A DNA stretch of 64,000 nucleotides from SHAN690 sp040221375 (GCA_040221375.1 JAVKEP010000015.1:62001-126000); one strand, 5' to 3'. Counted from the first letter of the stretch, positions 17,776 to 27,986 are shown. A program made the numbers and translations. The notes: generated by a model not told the origin, from the sequence alone.

Positions 17776-20700
17776 CTATTGAATTATCACCCGCTGGTCC
17801 ATTTTCAGATCATCGCCTTTCACGGAAAGCAGATAGACACCTCTTGGCGTATCCGAAAGATCCATCGAATTCAAGGACGATCCTGAATTGCTCATTCGAA
17901 CGATAGATCGGTGAACGAGTTGGCCAGAAGTATTCATCATTTCAATAACATAGTTACCCACTTCAAATCCTTCGAATTTCACAATGAATTGACCGCGGTT
18001 TGGGTTGGGGAAAACACGAAGCATGGAAGCACTTGAGCCACGTAAACTTTCGGTCGTAACGTTTACACAGGTGTCATAGGCTACAATGACCTGATCCGAG
18101 CCAACGCAGCCTGGAATATCGCTCACGCTCACTTGGTACAATCCACTGCTAAATACATCGATGCTCCGCGTGGTATCACCGTTGGACCATGCGTAGTTTG
18201 CATATCCTTCGCCTGCATCCAGGGTAAGCATCGGTGTGAAATCGGAAACGCAAACAATTGTATCGTTACCAAGGTCGATCACAGGAGGTGCAACGAAGCT
18301 TACTAGGGCGCTATCACTTCCAGAGCAGCCTACTGAATTACTGATGGTGACGCTATAATTCTGGCCCGTAGTTACGTTGATGGACGGCGACGTAGCGCCT
18401 GTATTCCACAAGTAAGTGACAAAGCCGTTGCCTGGTGTCAAAATAACTTCGCTTCCGATGCACGTGTATATATCGCCGCCCAGGCTGATGCTTGGTGCTA
18501 CGAACAAGGATTGAACCGCTACGGCTCCAACCGCGACGCATCCATTGGTATCGGTAACAGAAACGGCATACGTTCCATTGTAAAGATTGAAGGCCGTGTC
18601 GTTTTGCTGGCTCAAACCATCGTTCCAGACATAATCAAAGGGCCCATTTCCTATTGCCGTTACGTAAGCGTTCGCCACGTTTTCGTTCGAACAATTATTG
18701 CTTGAACTGAAGAGCGCAAGTGATGCTGCACCGAGATTACTGAGCGGAATACTCTGGGATGCAACGCACCCAGCAGAATCGGTCACTACAATCGTGTAGA
18801 ATCCAGCAGGTAAGTCATCCACGAAAGGAAGCGTGGTGGCTGCTGAATCATTCCACAGATAATTGGTGACCGGCCCTTGCGTGTTGGTTACGGTAGCGAG
18901 CGCACTTCCATTCGAATCGCCACAATCGGGTTGAATTCCTGCAATGGAAATCATGATTTCAGATGGCTCAGTGATGGAGAAAGGTGCCGTTACAACACAA
19001 CCGCTGTCATCCGTAACGGTGAGCGAGTAGCTACCAGCCAATAAGTTGGATTGAGAAGAACCAAAGCCTCCGTTGCTCCACGCGTAAGAGTAGGGTTGTG
19101 TGCCATTGGTAACCGTGGCATTCGCGCTACCACTGCCTTCTCCAAAGCAATTTGCGTTGATGATGTCCACAGAGACCACAGGAGCGTTGATGTTGTCTAT
19201 AGTGAAGCTAGCTTCTACCGAACATCCAGCACTATCTGATATGGTTACCGTGTACATTCCAGCGCCCAGGCTATTTACTGACGAAGTGGTGTCTCCAGTA
19301 TTCCAAATGAACAACGCGTTTCCGTTGCTCGAAGTCACCGTGACTGCAATGGCACCAGTATTTTGAGAGCAACTTGAATTATTTACGGTACTCGTATATG
19401 CGATTGCGTTGTACAGATCCACTTGAATGGTGTCAGTACTCGAGCAGCCGTTTGCATTCGTTACACTCAACCAGTACTGACCGGAAGAAGTAAGCGAGAT
19501 TGTGTCATTCGTTTCACCTGTGCTCCATAGGTAAGCAGTCATGCCGGTTGGAGCAGTCAAGGCAAAGGAACTGGCGCATACGCTCGTATCATTTCCGAGA
19601 CTAAATACGGGGTTCATTCCGTCTGAAAGAACAGAAATGCTATCGATGGCAATGCAACCATTGGTATCCGTGACCGAAACGAAGTACAGTCCAGATCCTA
19701 AGTTGCTGGCTGTATCTGTTGTCTGAGCAAGTCCATCGCTCCACAAGTAGGTGAGGGGTGAAGAACTAGAAGCCGTTGCCACGGCGAATCCATCGTTGCT
19801 ACCACCGCAAGATTCATTCACCGCAGCCATTGCAAGTGATGGAGCACCAACGTTGCTAACAATGGCATAGGCCGAATCCATACAGCCGTTACTAGCTGTT
19901 ACGATAACCTGATACGTTCCGGCAGGAAGATTCGTCGCTGTGTCTGCAGTTTGGGCCGTTGGATCGTTCCAGAGATAGGTATACGAACCACTCGGAAGTA
20001 CGTTTACAGCAGCCAATCCATTTGAATCTCCACACGTAGCTTCGACGCTGAATGCAGAAAGCAAGAATTCGTCCGGTTGATCTACCTCAATGGAATCTAC
20101 GAGGATGCAGCCTGCGCTGTCGGTAACGGTCAGAACATACATGTTTGCTGACACTCCTAAAATGGTGTCGCTATTCGCTCCATTGGACCAATCAAAGTAG
20201 AAAGGACTGGTTCCCGAAGTAACGCTTGCCCAAGCGGAACCGTCAGCAAATCCAAAACAACTGGCATCTGTAGCGAACAAGTCGAATTCCAAGTCTGTGT
20301 CGTCGTAGATGAAGAACGCTTCGTCATTCGAACAACCGTTTCCATCTGTAACGGTCACTCCGTAGGCGCCGTAGGCGAGGGAACTCACGTTTAAAGTGTT
20401 GATCTGGCCGCTGCTCCATAATAGTGTGTATCCACCGCCGCCAGTCAAATTGGTTACAAGGGCAGCACCTGTTGCACCCCCACAACTGGTGCTGTCAGTT
20501 TCGACGTCAAACGAAACCAAGGGATTAAATGTCACCAGCACAGTGTCGCTGTTCTCACATCCAATAGCATCCGTAATCGTCACCGAATAGGAATCCGTTG
20601 AATCAATTTGAATTGTTTGTACTGAAGAGCCGGTGCTCCAATTGTAGGCTACGGCATTTCCAGCGTCCAACGTAAACACGGTATCGCAAATCGCGGTATC

Positions 20701-23700
20701 GTTTCCGAGATTGATTGTTGGCAACGGATTCAATTCGGATAGGTTAACACATGCAGTGTCCGAACAGCCATTGGCGTCCGTAACCGTCACACAATGAACA
20801 CCGCCACTGAGTGAATCGTTGATCGCTAAAGTAGAGCCATTCGACCACGCGTAGGTATAACCACCTGCTCCACCAGAAGCCACAACCGATGCATAGCCGT
20901 CCGTTCCATTGATACAGGTTACGTCCTGCGTTGAGTCAATTAGAAGAACCAAGGACGGGTATTGATCAACGATGGCAACGGCCGTATCAGTGCAACCGTT
21001 GTTGTCCGTTACGGTAACCGTATAACCTCCCACCGGAACATTGATCAATGAATCGTTGTTGCTGGTCCAAGGTGATGGCCAGCTATACGAATAAGGAGAA
21101 GTTCCGCCCGACGCAGCAGCAATGGCCAACCCTGATGAATCACCGAAGCAAGCGACACTATCTATAAAGGCGATGGATGCACTCAAGGCAGTCGGTTGGG
21201 TAAGTGTGACGGTCTCAATATCTGTACAGCCGTTACTGTCAGAAACCGTCACGGTGTAGGTGCCTGCGATGACCCCAGCAAGGGTGTCATTCGATCCGCC
21301 GGTGTTCCAAGCGTAGGAGTAGTTTCCTGCACCGCCCGTAGCGCTAGCCACGGCCAATCCAGTAGAATCCTCGAAACAGAGGTTGTTTTGAGGTGCGATG
21401 CTCGCAACGACAGAACTAGGATTGTTGAGTTGGCCATTCAAGGCAATCGAACAACCATTGGCGTCAGTGACGGTCAGCGTATAAGAACCAGCACTTAAAC
21501 CCGAAATATTCGCAGAAGTACTCCCCGTAGTCCACAAATACGAATAGGGCAGGGTGCCGCCCGTCGTTGTCGAAGTTATAACACCATCACTCGAGCCATT
21601 GCACAATGGATCAGAAAGTGCAAACGTCAGTGAAAGCGCTGCAGGCTCATTGATTGAAACCGTGTCGCTGTCGGAACAACCGTTCGCGTCTATAATGGTC
21701 ACACTGTACAGCCCGGCAGCGATATTAAACAAGGTGTCGTTCGCACTTCCTGTGTTCCAAACATAGCTATACGGACCTGTACCTCCAGAACCAGATGCGT
21801 AGGCAGAGCCAGTCGCCTCTCCATTACACGCAGCATCTGAGATCCAAAAGGCTTGTGCGTTTACTGCAGAAGGCTCCACAATCGTGATTGAGGCGCTGTC
21901 TGTACAACCATTGTCATCGGTGATGGTCACTGAGTAGGTTCCTGCAAGAAGAGCAGTAACCGTATCCGTCGTGTCTCCAGTGCTCCATGCAAATCCATAA
22001 GGACCTGTGCCTCCGCTTGCGCTTGCTGTAGCTGTTCCAGAGCTATCGCCGCTGCAGAGCACGTTGTTCACAGCTCCAGCCGAAGCAACCAATACGCTAG
22101 GTTCTACGATGGTGATCGACGAAGTGTCGTTGCAGCCGTTGGCATCGGTCATGGTTACCGTGTAGGTACCAGCAGAAAGGCCACTTACCGAAGCAGACGC
22201 AGTTGTATTAGACCACAAGTAGGAATAAGGCGCGGTACCTCCAGTGCCGATTGCAGTTGCAGTGCCGTCATTGCCACCATTGCAGCTGACATTGTTGCCA
22301 AGCGTAATGCCTACATTCAACGTGTCTGGCTCTGTAACTTCGGTTGATGCGGTGTCGGTACAACCGTTTGCATCGGTAATGGTCACCGTATACATTCCTG
22401 CAGGTAGACTCGTTAGTGTGCTTGAGGTTCCTCCAGTTGACCAAGCGATACCATAAGCAGTAGTACCCCCTGTAATGGTCACCGAGATGGATCCATCGCT
22501 TCCTCCATTACAACTTACAGTGGCTAGGACAGCAGCATTGGCTATGAGGGAGTCAGGCTGTGTGATCGTAATGCTGTCGAGGGTTTCACAGCCTTGGGCA
22601 TCAGAAACCGTGACATAATGCGTACCGGCTGAAAGACCTGATGCTGACGTGGAAGTGGCCCCTGAGCTCCAGTTGTATGCATATGGAGAGGATCCACCTA
22701 AAGCACTTACAGATCCGCTTCCGTCACTTCCAGCGTAGCAACTTACGTTGCCAGTAACGGAGGTAGTGGTCGTCAAGAGGCTGGGTTCTGTGATGGTGAT
22801 GGTTTCTGTATCTGTGCATCCATTGGCGTCTGTGACTGTAACCGTATATGTGCCCGCAGAAAGGGATGAGGCGATCGAGTCATTGGATCCACTCGACCAA
22901 GCGAAGGAATACGTCGGTGTTCCACCTGAGACGGAAGCGGTTGCCGAACCGTCATTTCCGCCATTGCAGCTTACATTGCTGTCTAAGGCTATACTGGCTA
23001 CTAATGCCACTGGTTGGGTAATGCTTACAGAAGCGGTCGCCGTACATCCATTTCCATCCGTTACAGTCACAGTATACGTGCCAGGGCCTAAATTGGTAGC
23101 CGTACTTGCGGTTGAACCTGTAGACCATAGATAAGAATAAGGTGTTGTTCCACCCGAAGCACTTGCAGCACCCTGTCCATCAGCTGCACCGTTACAAGAT
23201 ACATTAGTTCCAGCAACGGATACGTTGAGGACGGCTGGTTCTGCAATCGTTATGGACTCGGTATCGGTACAGCCGTTGTTATCGGTAACGGTGACGGTAT
23301 AAGTTCCTGCAGAAAGTCCTGTCGCAGATGAACTAGTGGATCCCGATGACCAAATGTAGGTATAGGGAGAGGTGCCACCTGTCGCCGAAGCGCTCGCTGA
23401 GCCATCGCTTCCACCGTTACAACTCACGTCATTTCCTAAACTTGTGGAGGCTATTAATAGGCTTGGTTCTGTGATCGTAACGCTTGCTGTATCGCTGCAA
23501 TTGTTCGCGTCCGTTATGGTAACGATATAGGTGCCGGCTGCTAGCGATGTTGCGGTAGCCGTCGTTGCGCCCGAAGACCAACTGTACGTATAACCAAGAG
23601 TTCCTCCAGACCCTGAAGCGGTTGCCTGACCATCGTTTCCACCATTGCACGATACGTCGTTGTCTACGCTGGCCGAAGCCACCAATAACGTGGGTTGTGA

Positions 23701-23709
23701 GATGGTCAC
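17776..23709 (-). CDS. SprB-repeat adhesin, C-terminal piece with type IX secretion domain (downstream of in-frame stop)
   Basis: This 1,977-codon open stretch is in the same frame as the upstream piece and is separated from it only by a TGA at 23725-23727. It holds about 20 or more SprB-type repeats of ~76 residues (xxVSCNGGxDG...GGTxPYSYxWSxG...AGTYTVTVTDxNGC). Near the C terminus are several variant modules starting GNDT.xxC. The last ~90 residues form a type IX secretion C-terminal domain (LRVFPNPNRGQFIVKF ... GVYLLSVKGDDLKMDQRVIIQ). It has no signal peptide of its own, and the GTG start listed is only the first available codon. By itself it would stay in the cytoplasm, so it makes sense only as part of the full protein. 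Related repeats occur in SprB, the mobile gliding adhesin. Confidence 0.85.
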   Translation of the reverse strand: MTISQPTLLVASASVDNDVSCNGGNDGQATASGSGGTLGYTYSWSSGATTATATSLAAGTYIVTITDANNCSDTASVTITEPSLLIASTSLGNDVSCNGGSDGSASASATGGTSPYTYIWSSGSTSSSATGLSAGTYTVTVTDNNGCTDTESITIAEPAVLNVSVAGTNVSCNGAADGQGAASASGGTTPYSYLWSTGSTASTATNLGPGTYTVTVTDGNGCTATASVSITQPVALVASIALDSNVSCNGGNDGSATASVSGGTPTYSFAWSSGSNDSIASSLSAGTYTVTVTDANGCTDTETITITEPSLLTTTTSVTGNVSCYAGSDGSGSVSALGGSSPYAYNWSSGATSTSASGLSAGTHYVTVSDAQGCETLDSITITQPDSLIANAAVLATVSCNGGSDGSISVTITGGTTAYGIAWSTGGTSSTLTSLPAGMYTVTITDANGCTDTASTEVTEPDTLNVGITLGNNVSCNGGNDGTATAIGTGGTAPYSYLWSNTTASASVSGLSAGTYTVTMTDANGCNDTSSITIVEPSVLVASAGAVNNVLCSGDSSGTATASASGGTGPYGFAWSTGDTTDTVTALLAGTYSVTITDDNGCTDSASITIVEPSAVNAQAFWISDAACNGEATGSAYASGSGGTGPYSYVWNTGSANDTLFNIAAGLYSVTIIDANGCSDSDTVSINEPAALSLTFALSDPLCNGSSDGVITSTTTGGTLPYSYLWTTGSTSANISGLSAGSYTLTVTDANGCSIALNGQLNNPSSVVASIAPQNNLCFEDSTGLAVASATGGAGNYSYAWNTGGSNDTLAGVIAGTYTVTVSDSNGCTDIETVTLTQPTALSASIAFIDSVACFGDSSGLAIAAASGGTSPYSYSWPSPWTSNNDSLINVPVGGYTVTVTDNNGCTDTAVAIVDQYPSLVLLIDSTQDVTCINGTDGYASVVASGGAGGYTYAWSNGSTLAINDSLSGGVHCVTVTDANGCSDTACVNLSELNPLPTINLGNDTAICDTVFTLDAGNAVAYNWSTGSSVQTIQIDSTDSYSVTITDAIGCENSDTVLVTFNPLVSFDVETDSTSCGGATGAALVTNLTGGGGYTLLWSSGQINTLNVSSLAYGAYGVTVTDGNGCSNDEAFFIYDDTDLEFDLFATDASCFGFADGSAWASVTSGTSPFYFDWSNGANSDTILGVSANMYVLTVTDSAGCILVDSIEVDQPDEFLLSAFSVEATCGDSNGLAAVNVLPSGSYTYLWNDPTAQTADTATNLPAGTYQVIVTASNGCMDSAYAIVSNVGAPSLAMAAVNESCGGSNDGFAVATASSSSPLTYLWSDGLAQTTDTASNLGSGLYFVSVTDTNGCIAIDSISVLSDGMNPVFSLGNDTSVCASSFALTAPTGMTAYLWSTGETNDTISLTSSGQYWLSVTNANGCSSTDTIQVDLYNAIAYTSTVNNSSCSQNTGAIAVTVTSSNGNALFIWNTGDTTSSVNSLGAGMYTVTISDSAGCSVEASFTIDNINAPVVSVDIINANCFGEGSGSANATVTNGTQPYSYAWSNGGFGSSQSNLLAGSYSLTVTDDSGCVVTAPFSITEPSEIMISIAGIQPDCGDSNGSALATVTNTQGPVTNYLWNDSAATTLPFVDDLPAGFYTIVVTDSAGCVASQSIPLSNLGAASLALFSSSNNCSNENVANAYVTAIGNGPFDYVWNDGLSQQNDTAFNLYNGTYAVSVTDTNGCVAVGAVAVQSLFVAPSISLGGDIYTCIGSEVILTPGNGFVTYLWNTGATSPSINVTTGQNYSVTISNSVGCSGSDSALVSFVAPPVIDLGNDTIVCVSDFTPMLTLDAGEGYANYAWSNGDTTRSIDVFSSGLYQVSVSDIPGCVGSDQVIVAYDTCVNVTTESLRGSSASMLRVFPNPNRGQFIVKFEGFEVGNYVIEMMNTSGQLVHRSIVRMSNSGSSLNSMDLSDTPRGVYLLSVKGDDLKMDQRVIIQ

Positions 23710-23724
23710 CGTTTCTGTGTCGGT

Positions 23725-23727
23725 TCA
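23725..23727 (-). other. In-frame TGA interrupting the adhesin reading frame
   Basis: The minus-strand codon order is GAC AAC AAT GGA TGA ACC GAC ACA. Every neighbouring repeat has TGT or TGC (Cys) in this place, giving DNNGCTDT. The frame stays open for 1,418 codons before and 1,980 codons after, so one base change (T to A in the third position) makes the break. Confidence 0.9.
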
Positions 23728-26700
23728 TCCATTGTTGTCGGTTACTGTAACTGTAAACGTACCCGCCCCTAAACCTGTTGCAGTCGCAGTGGAAGAGCCT
23801 GAACTCCAAGCATAACTATATGGGGAAGTCCCTCCAGATGCACTGCTGTATGCGATTCCGTCGAACAGTCCAAAACACGAAATGTTAGAGGATGAATCGA
23901 TCGATGCAATTAAAATGGCAGGCTCGGTAATGGTAATGGTCTCGGTATCGGTACATCCGTTGTTATCGGTTACCGTTACGGTATAGGTACCAGCAGAGAG
24001 CGAAGAAGCAGTAGCAGAAGTAGAACCAGACGACCAGCTGTAGGAGTAAGGCGAAGTACCACCAGAACCGGAAGCAGATGCTGAACCATCGTTACCACCG
24101 TTGCAGCTAACATTGCTGCCCAAAGAGGTCGAGGCAACCAATACGGCAGGCTCGGTAATGGTAATGGTCTCGGTATCGGTACATCCGTTGTTATCGGTAA
24201 CCGTTACGGTATAGGTACCAGCAGAGAGCGAGGAAGCTGAAGAAGAAGTAGAACCAGACGACCAGCTGTAGGAGTAAGGCGAAGTGCCTCCAGAACCAGA
24301 AGCAGATGCCGAACCGTCGTTGCCTCCGTTGCAGCTTACGTTGCTGCCCAAAGAAGTGGAAGCTACGAGCACAGTGGGCTGGGTAATGGTGATGGTCTCA
24401 GTATCGGTACATCCGTTGTTATCGGTTACTGTTACGGTATAGGTACCAGCAGAGAGCGAAGTAGCCGTTGCCACGGTAGCGCCCGAAGACCAGTTATAAG
24501 AATAGGTTGGCGTACCTCCTGAACCGGAGGCGGTAGCAGAACCATCGCTACCTCCGTTGCAACTTACGTTGCTGCCCAAGGCAATAGAAGCGGCCACCGC
24601 AGTAGCAGGTTCAGTAATGGTGACGGTCTCGGTATCGGTACACCCGTTGTTATCGGTAACCGTTACGGTATAGGTACCAGCCGAGAGCGAAGAAGCGGTA
24701 GCAGAAGTAGACCCAGAAGACCAGTTGTAGGAGTAAGGCGAAGTTCCCCCTGACCCTGAAGCGGTAGCAGAACCGTCGTTGCCACCGTTGCAACTCACGT
24801 TGGTCGGTGTGCCAATGGACGCGGCCACCGCAGTGGCAGGCTCGGTAATGGTAATGGTCTCAGTATCGGTACATCCGTTGTTATCGGTAACCGTTACGGT
24901 ATAGGTACCAGCAGAGAGCGAAGAAGCGGTAGCAGAAGTAGAACCAGACGACCAGCTGTAGGAGTAAGGCGAAGTACCCCCAGAACCGGAAGCAGATGCT
25001 GAACCATCGTTACCACCGTTGCAGCTAACATTGCTGCCCAAAGAGGTTGAGGCAACTAAGATGCTAGGCTCCGTTACCGTAGCTGTTTCCGTTCCTGTAC
25101 AGCCCGCTGTGTCAGTGATAGTCACCGTATACGTCCCAGCGGCCAAGCCAGTGATTGTTCCTGACGATCCTCCGTTGCTCCATGCGTATGTGTAAGTAGT
25201 ACCGTTTCCTCCAGCTCCTGCCGCCGTAATCGAACCATTGCTTTGTCCATTACATAGGACATTGGTCACTGACATACTTGCACTCACCTCAACTGGTTCT
25301 AAAATCGTCACTGTTGTGGTTGCTTCACAACCATTTGCATCAGTTGCGGTTACCGTGTATGTACCGGCGCTAAGTGTATTAGCTGTTGAACTAGTGGAAC
25401 CAGAAGACCAAGCGTAGGAAATGGAGCCAGTACCGCCGGTTCCCGAGGCGCTCGCTGCACCGTCGTTTCCTCCATTACAAGTGACGTTAGTGGAGCTGGT
25501 TATAGAAACAGAAACCGCGGACGAAGGTTGGGTTATCGTTGCTACGGAAACTGAGACGCATCCATTGGCGTCCGTGACGGTTACAATGTGATTTCCAGCA
25601 GAAAGATTGGTCGCTGTAGCGGTGTTCGCTCCTGAGCTCCATGCGTAGCCGTACGAAGGCGTTCCGCCTGAGGCAGTTACGGTTGCCGAACCGTTATTCC
25701 CGCCAAAACAACTTACGTTGCTCATGGCAGTGATGCTTGAGCTCAGCGCCGTTGACGGTTGAGTAATCGTGACAGATTGCGTGCCCGTGCAACTATTCGC
25801 ATCGGTTACCGTGATGGTATAGGTTCCCGCTGCCAAGCCAAAAACTACATTGGAAGTAGAGCCATTGCTCCACGAATAAGTATACGAGGCTGTACCCCCA
25901 GTCACAAAGGCAAATGCACTTCCCGTGGAATATCCAGAACAACCTATGTTGTTACCTGCAATCGTTATGCTGAGTGCATTTGGTTCTGAGATCGTTACGG
26001 ATTGCACGGCTTGGCACGTGGTACCATCGTCAACGGTAACCGTGTAGGTTCCGGCTGAAAGCCCTGTAATCGAGCTGGTGGTGCCGCCGCTTGACCAGAC
26101 ATATGTGTATGTGCCTGTTCCTCCAGAAGCCGTAACCGATGCAGTTCCATTGGAGCCTCCGTTGCAACTGACGTTGGTACTTGTGATACTGGCGCTAGGA
26201 CCAGAGGTTACCGTTACCGTGAAGTAGGCCGTGTCCACACATCCGCTGGAATTTACACCCACCACGTTGTAGTTGGTAGTTGTTGCAGGACTTGCGTTGA
26301 CCGAGGTTCCAGCTGTTTGATTCAAGCCTGTTCCAGGTGACCAAGTGTAAAAAGTGGCGCCGCTGGCGGTTATTGTGGTTGGAGTACCGCAATAGAATGG
26401 GTTTGCTGGACTTACAGAAACGCTCGGCGGAGTCGCTACCGTAACCGTCACGCTGTCGCATCCAGAGTATGCGCCGCAGGAATTGTCAAAGAAACGTACG
26501 TAGTATGTTGTAGTTGTGGTAGGGTTGAACGAAACCGAATATCCAGAATCGACGGCAGAGGCGGTTGATGTGGGACATGGAGTTGTGAACCAATACGGGT
26601 AAAAATCGGAGTAGTCATACTCAAAGGACATGTAGGCCTTCATTTCGTCACCGTGCCCGAGGCATCCTACGTTTACGTTTCCATTTCTCTGACTGGTGAA

Positions 26701-27981
26701 TTGGGTACTGCCATTTGCGAGGTAAGAGAGCAGGGTTGAATTGTCAAAGATGACGCTGGCCGAATCAAAGTTTCGTACGCACTGACATGCAGTATTCAAA
26801 GAATCTAGAATCAAGGAACTATTCTCATCCCTCACACTGGCGAATTCGCCTTGACCCGAGGTTGACGGATCATCGATATCTCCCATGTAGAAGAATGAAA
26901 AGGTACCTACACTCGTGGCGTTGGTTGGAGTATTTGAAATGCTAATGGTATTTACTCCCGATGTTGGAGTAGAATAAATAGTGCTTGTATAAGTAAATGT
27001 CCTGGGATTGTCAGGGTAGCCTACACTCAAGTTGACCGCCGTTAAATTATTCGTACATATAATGGTATCCGGTTCGGCAATGCTTGGAGCCGATGGAGTA
27101 TCATATGCTTCTAATACAGTGGTAGAAACTTTGCTCACGGAGTTTTTTGTGATGGTAACCGTATAGGTACCGGCAGACAATCCAGTCAAGCTGGAAGAAG
27201 TAGAACCTGTACTCCACAAATAAGAGGCTGAACCCGTACCGAAGTAACCCACGGCGGTTAGAGCACCATCATTGTCGTTCGGACAATCCAAACCAGATGA
27301 AAGCATCCCAGTTCCGACCCACAGGTCATCAATGGCGCGGTCGCCGTCTGAGTCGATTGGACCACTTCCAAAGCCGCTGTGTGTGTACGTTCCTGTGATT
27401 GCTAGAATCCTGAGTTGAACCGTTTGGCCTGCATAAGATGAAAGGTCAACCGTGTGCAGCTGCCAAGAGTTTCCTTGATTTCCTACCAGCGTATCTCCAA
27501 CCCCCGTCCAGGTGCTCGAAGAAGAAACGCGAACTTGGACAACCAAGGTTCCCATCTCGCTTGACGTACCAGCATACATGTGGTAGCGAAAGCGCATGAA
27601 GGCGGCCGAATTGGAAGGAAACGAGTAGCATGGACTTTGGAAGGCCGCGGAATCACCGGTTGTAAGTACGTAGTCATTGCTGCCAGGGATGCAGTTGAAA
27701 TCAGAAGCAGTAGTAGTTTCCGTATATAGATAGTTGCTTCCTTCATATGCGCTGGAGGGACCGGTGGTTTCATACCCTACGCCAGAGGCAGGAGTTGAGC
27801 CCGTATTGATGATCCAATCGAAATTCTCATCCGCTGCATTGTACCATCCATTGAGACCGTTTTCGAAGTCGGTGTGGTGCGGAAATTCAGATATGGTGGA
27901 GAAGCACTGTGACCAAGCACTTGTGCCAGTCAAAAGGAGAAATGAAAGAATGGAAAGTGCGTTGCGTAGCAGTCTACTCAT
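23725..27981 (-). CDS. SprB-repeat adhesin, N-terminal piece (ends at in-frame TGA)
   Basis: 1,418 residues beginning with a Sec signal peptide (ILSFLLLTGTSAWSQ). A MAM-like region at about residues 30-225 (HHTDFENGLNGWYN, SAFMRFRYHMYAG, LRILAITGTYTHSGFGS, DDLWVG) could bind carbohydrate or protein ligands. One isolated SprB-like half repeat lies near residue 265, a unique segment at ~300-510, and an Ig/PKD-like module at ~515-590. From ~595 there are about eleven SprB repeats. Translation stops at the TGA after DNNG, so this product would reach the periplasm but lack the type IX sorting domain carried by the downstream piece. Together the two pieces make a 3,401-codon gene. Confidence 0.87.
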   Translation of the reverse strand: MSRLLRNALSILSFLLLTGTSAWSQCFSTISEFPHHTDFENGLNGWYNAADENFDWIINTGSTPASGVGYETTGPSSAYEGSNYLYTETTTASDFNCIPGSNDYVLTTGDSAAFQSPCYSFPSNSAAFMRFRYHMYAGTSSEMGTLVVQVRVSSSSTWTGVGDTLVGNQGNSWQLHTVDLSSYAGQTVQLRILAITGTYTHSGFGSGPIDSDGDRAIDDLWVGTGMLSSGLDCPNDNDGALTAVGYFGTGSASYLWSTGSTSSSLTGLSAGTYTVTITKNSVSKVSTTVLEAYDTPSAPSIAEPDTIICTNNLTAVNLSVGYPDNPRTFTYTSTIYSTPTSGVNTISISNTPTNATSVGTFSFFYMGDIDDPSTSGQGEFASVRDENSSLILDSLNTACQCVRNFDSASVIFDNSTLLSYLANGSTQFTSQRNGNVNVGCLGHGDEMKAYMSFEYDYSDFYPYWFTTPCPTSTASAVDSGYSVSFNPTTTTTYYVRFFDNSCGAYSGCDSVTVTVATPPSVSVSPANPFYCGTPTTITASGATFYTWSPGTGLNQTAGTSVNASPATTTNYNVVGVNSSGCVDTAYFTVTVTSGPSASITSTNVSCNGGSNGTASVTASGGTGTYTYVWSSGGTTSSITGLSAGTYTVTVDDGTTCQAVQSVTISEPNALSITIAGNNIGCSGYSTGSAFAFVTGGTASYTYSWSNGSTSNVVFGLAAGTYTITVTDANSCTGTQSVTITQPSTALSSSITAMSNVSCFGGNNGSATVTASGGTPSYGYAWSSGANTATATNLSAGNHIVTVTDANGCVSVSVATITQPSSAVSVSITSSTNVTCNGGNDGAASASGTGGTGSISYAWSSGSTSSTANTLSAGTYTVTATDANGCEATTTVTILEPVEVSASMSVTNVLCNGQSNGSITAAGAGGNGTTYTYAWSNGGSSGTITGLAAGTYTVTITDTAGCTGTETATVTEPSILVASTSLGSNVSCNGGNDGSASASGSGGTSPYSYSWSSGSTSATASSLSAGTYTVTVTDNNGCTDTETITITEPATAVAASIGTPTNVSCNGGNDGSATASGSGGTSPYSYNWSSGSTSATASSLSAGTYTVTVTDNNGCTDTETVTITEPATAVAASIALGSNVSCNGGSDGSATASGSGGTPTYSYNWSSGATVATATSLSAGTYTVTVTDNNGCTDTETITITQPTVLVASTSLGSNVSCNGGNDGSASASGSGGTSPYSYSWSSGSTSSSASSLSAGTYTVTVTDNNGCTDTETITITEPAVLVASTSLGSNVSCNGGNDGSASASGSGGTSPYSYSWSSGSTSATASSLSAGTYTVTVTDNNGCTDTETITITEPAILIASIDSSSNISCFGLFDGIAYSSASGGTSPYSYAWSSGSSTATATGLGAGTFTVTVTDNNG
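23921..25072 (-). repeat. Near-identical block of five adhesin repeats
   Basis: A segment containing GGTAATGGTAATGGTCTC (or a close variant) recurs at about 23923, 24151, 24379, 24610 and 24841, giving periods of 228, 228, 231 and 231 bp. Long stretches between these points are identical or differ at a few third positions, far more alike than repeats elsewhere in the gene. This points to recent duplication or gene conversion, and it is a place where short-read assembly could collapse or expand copies. Confidence 0.85.
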
Positions 27982-27986
27982 ATCAA

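Larger units (their letters stand above)
18250..26200 (-). repeat. SprB-repeat coding array (about 30 units of ~76 codons)
   Basis: Tandem coding repeats of about 228-231 bp run through both pieces of the adhesin. Each unit carries one Cys near the start (SCNGG) and one near the end (NGCTD), a spacing that suggests a disulfide within or between units. Units in the middle are nearly identical. Those towards the C terminus are diverged and mixed with a second module type. Limits are approximate. Confidence 0.85.

Noticed and set aside
22748..23134. Plus-strand frames in the adhesin repeats
   Set aside because: They arise because the Ser/Thr/Gly-rich repeat is open in several frames; the repeat pattern belongs to the minus strand.
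23725..23727. TGA as selenocysteine
   Set aside because: The site is a Cys position, but I saw no stem-loop typical of a bacterial SECIS just after it and no sel genes in the window; a substitution is simpler.
23921..25072. Regular repeat spacing considered as CRISPR or satellite DNA
   Set aside because: The unit is 228-231 bp, codes for the SprB repeat in one frame and has no short identical repeats with unique spacers.
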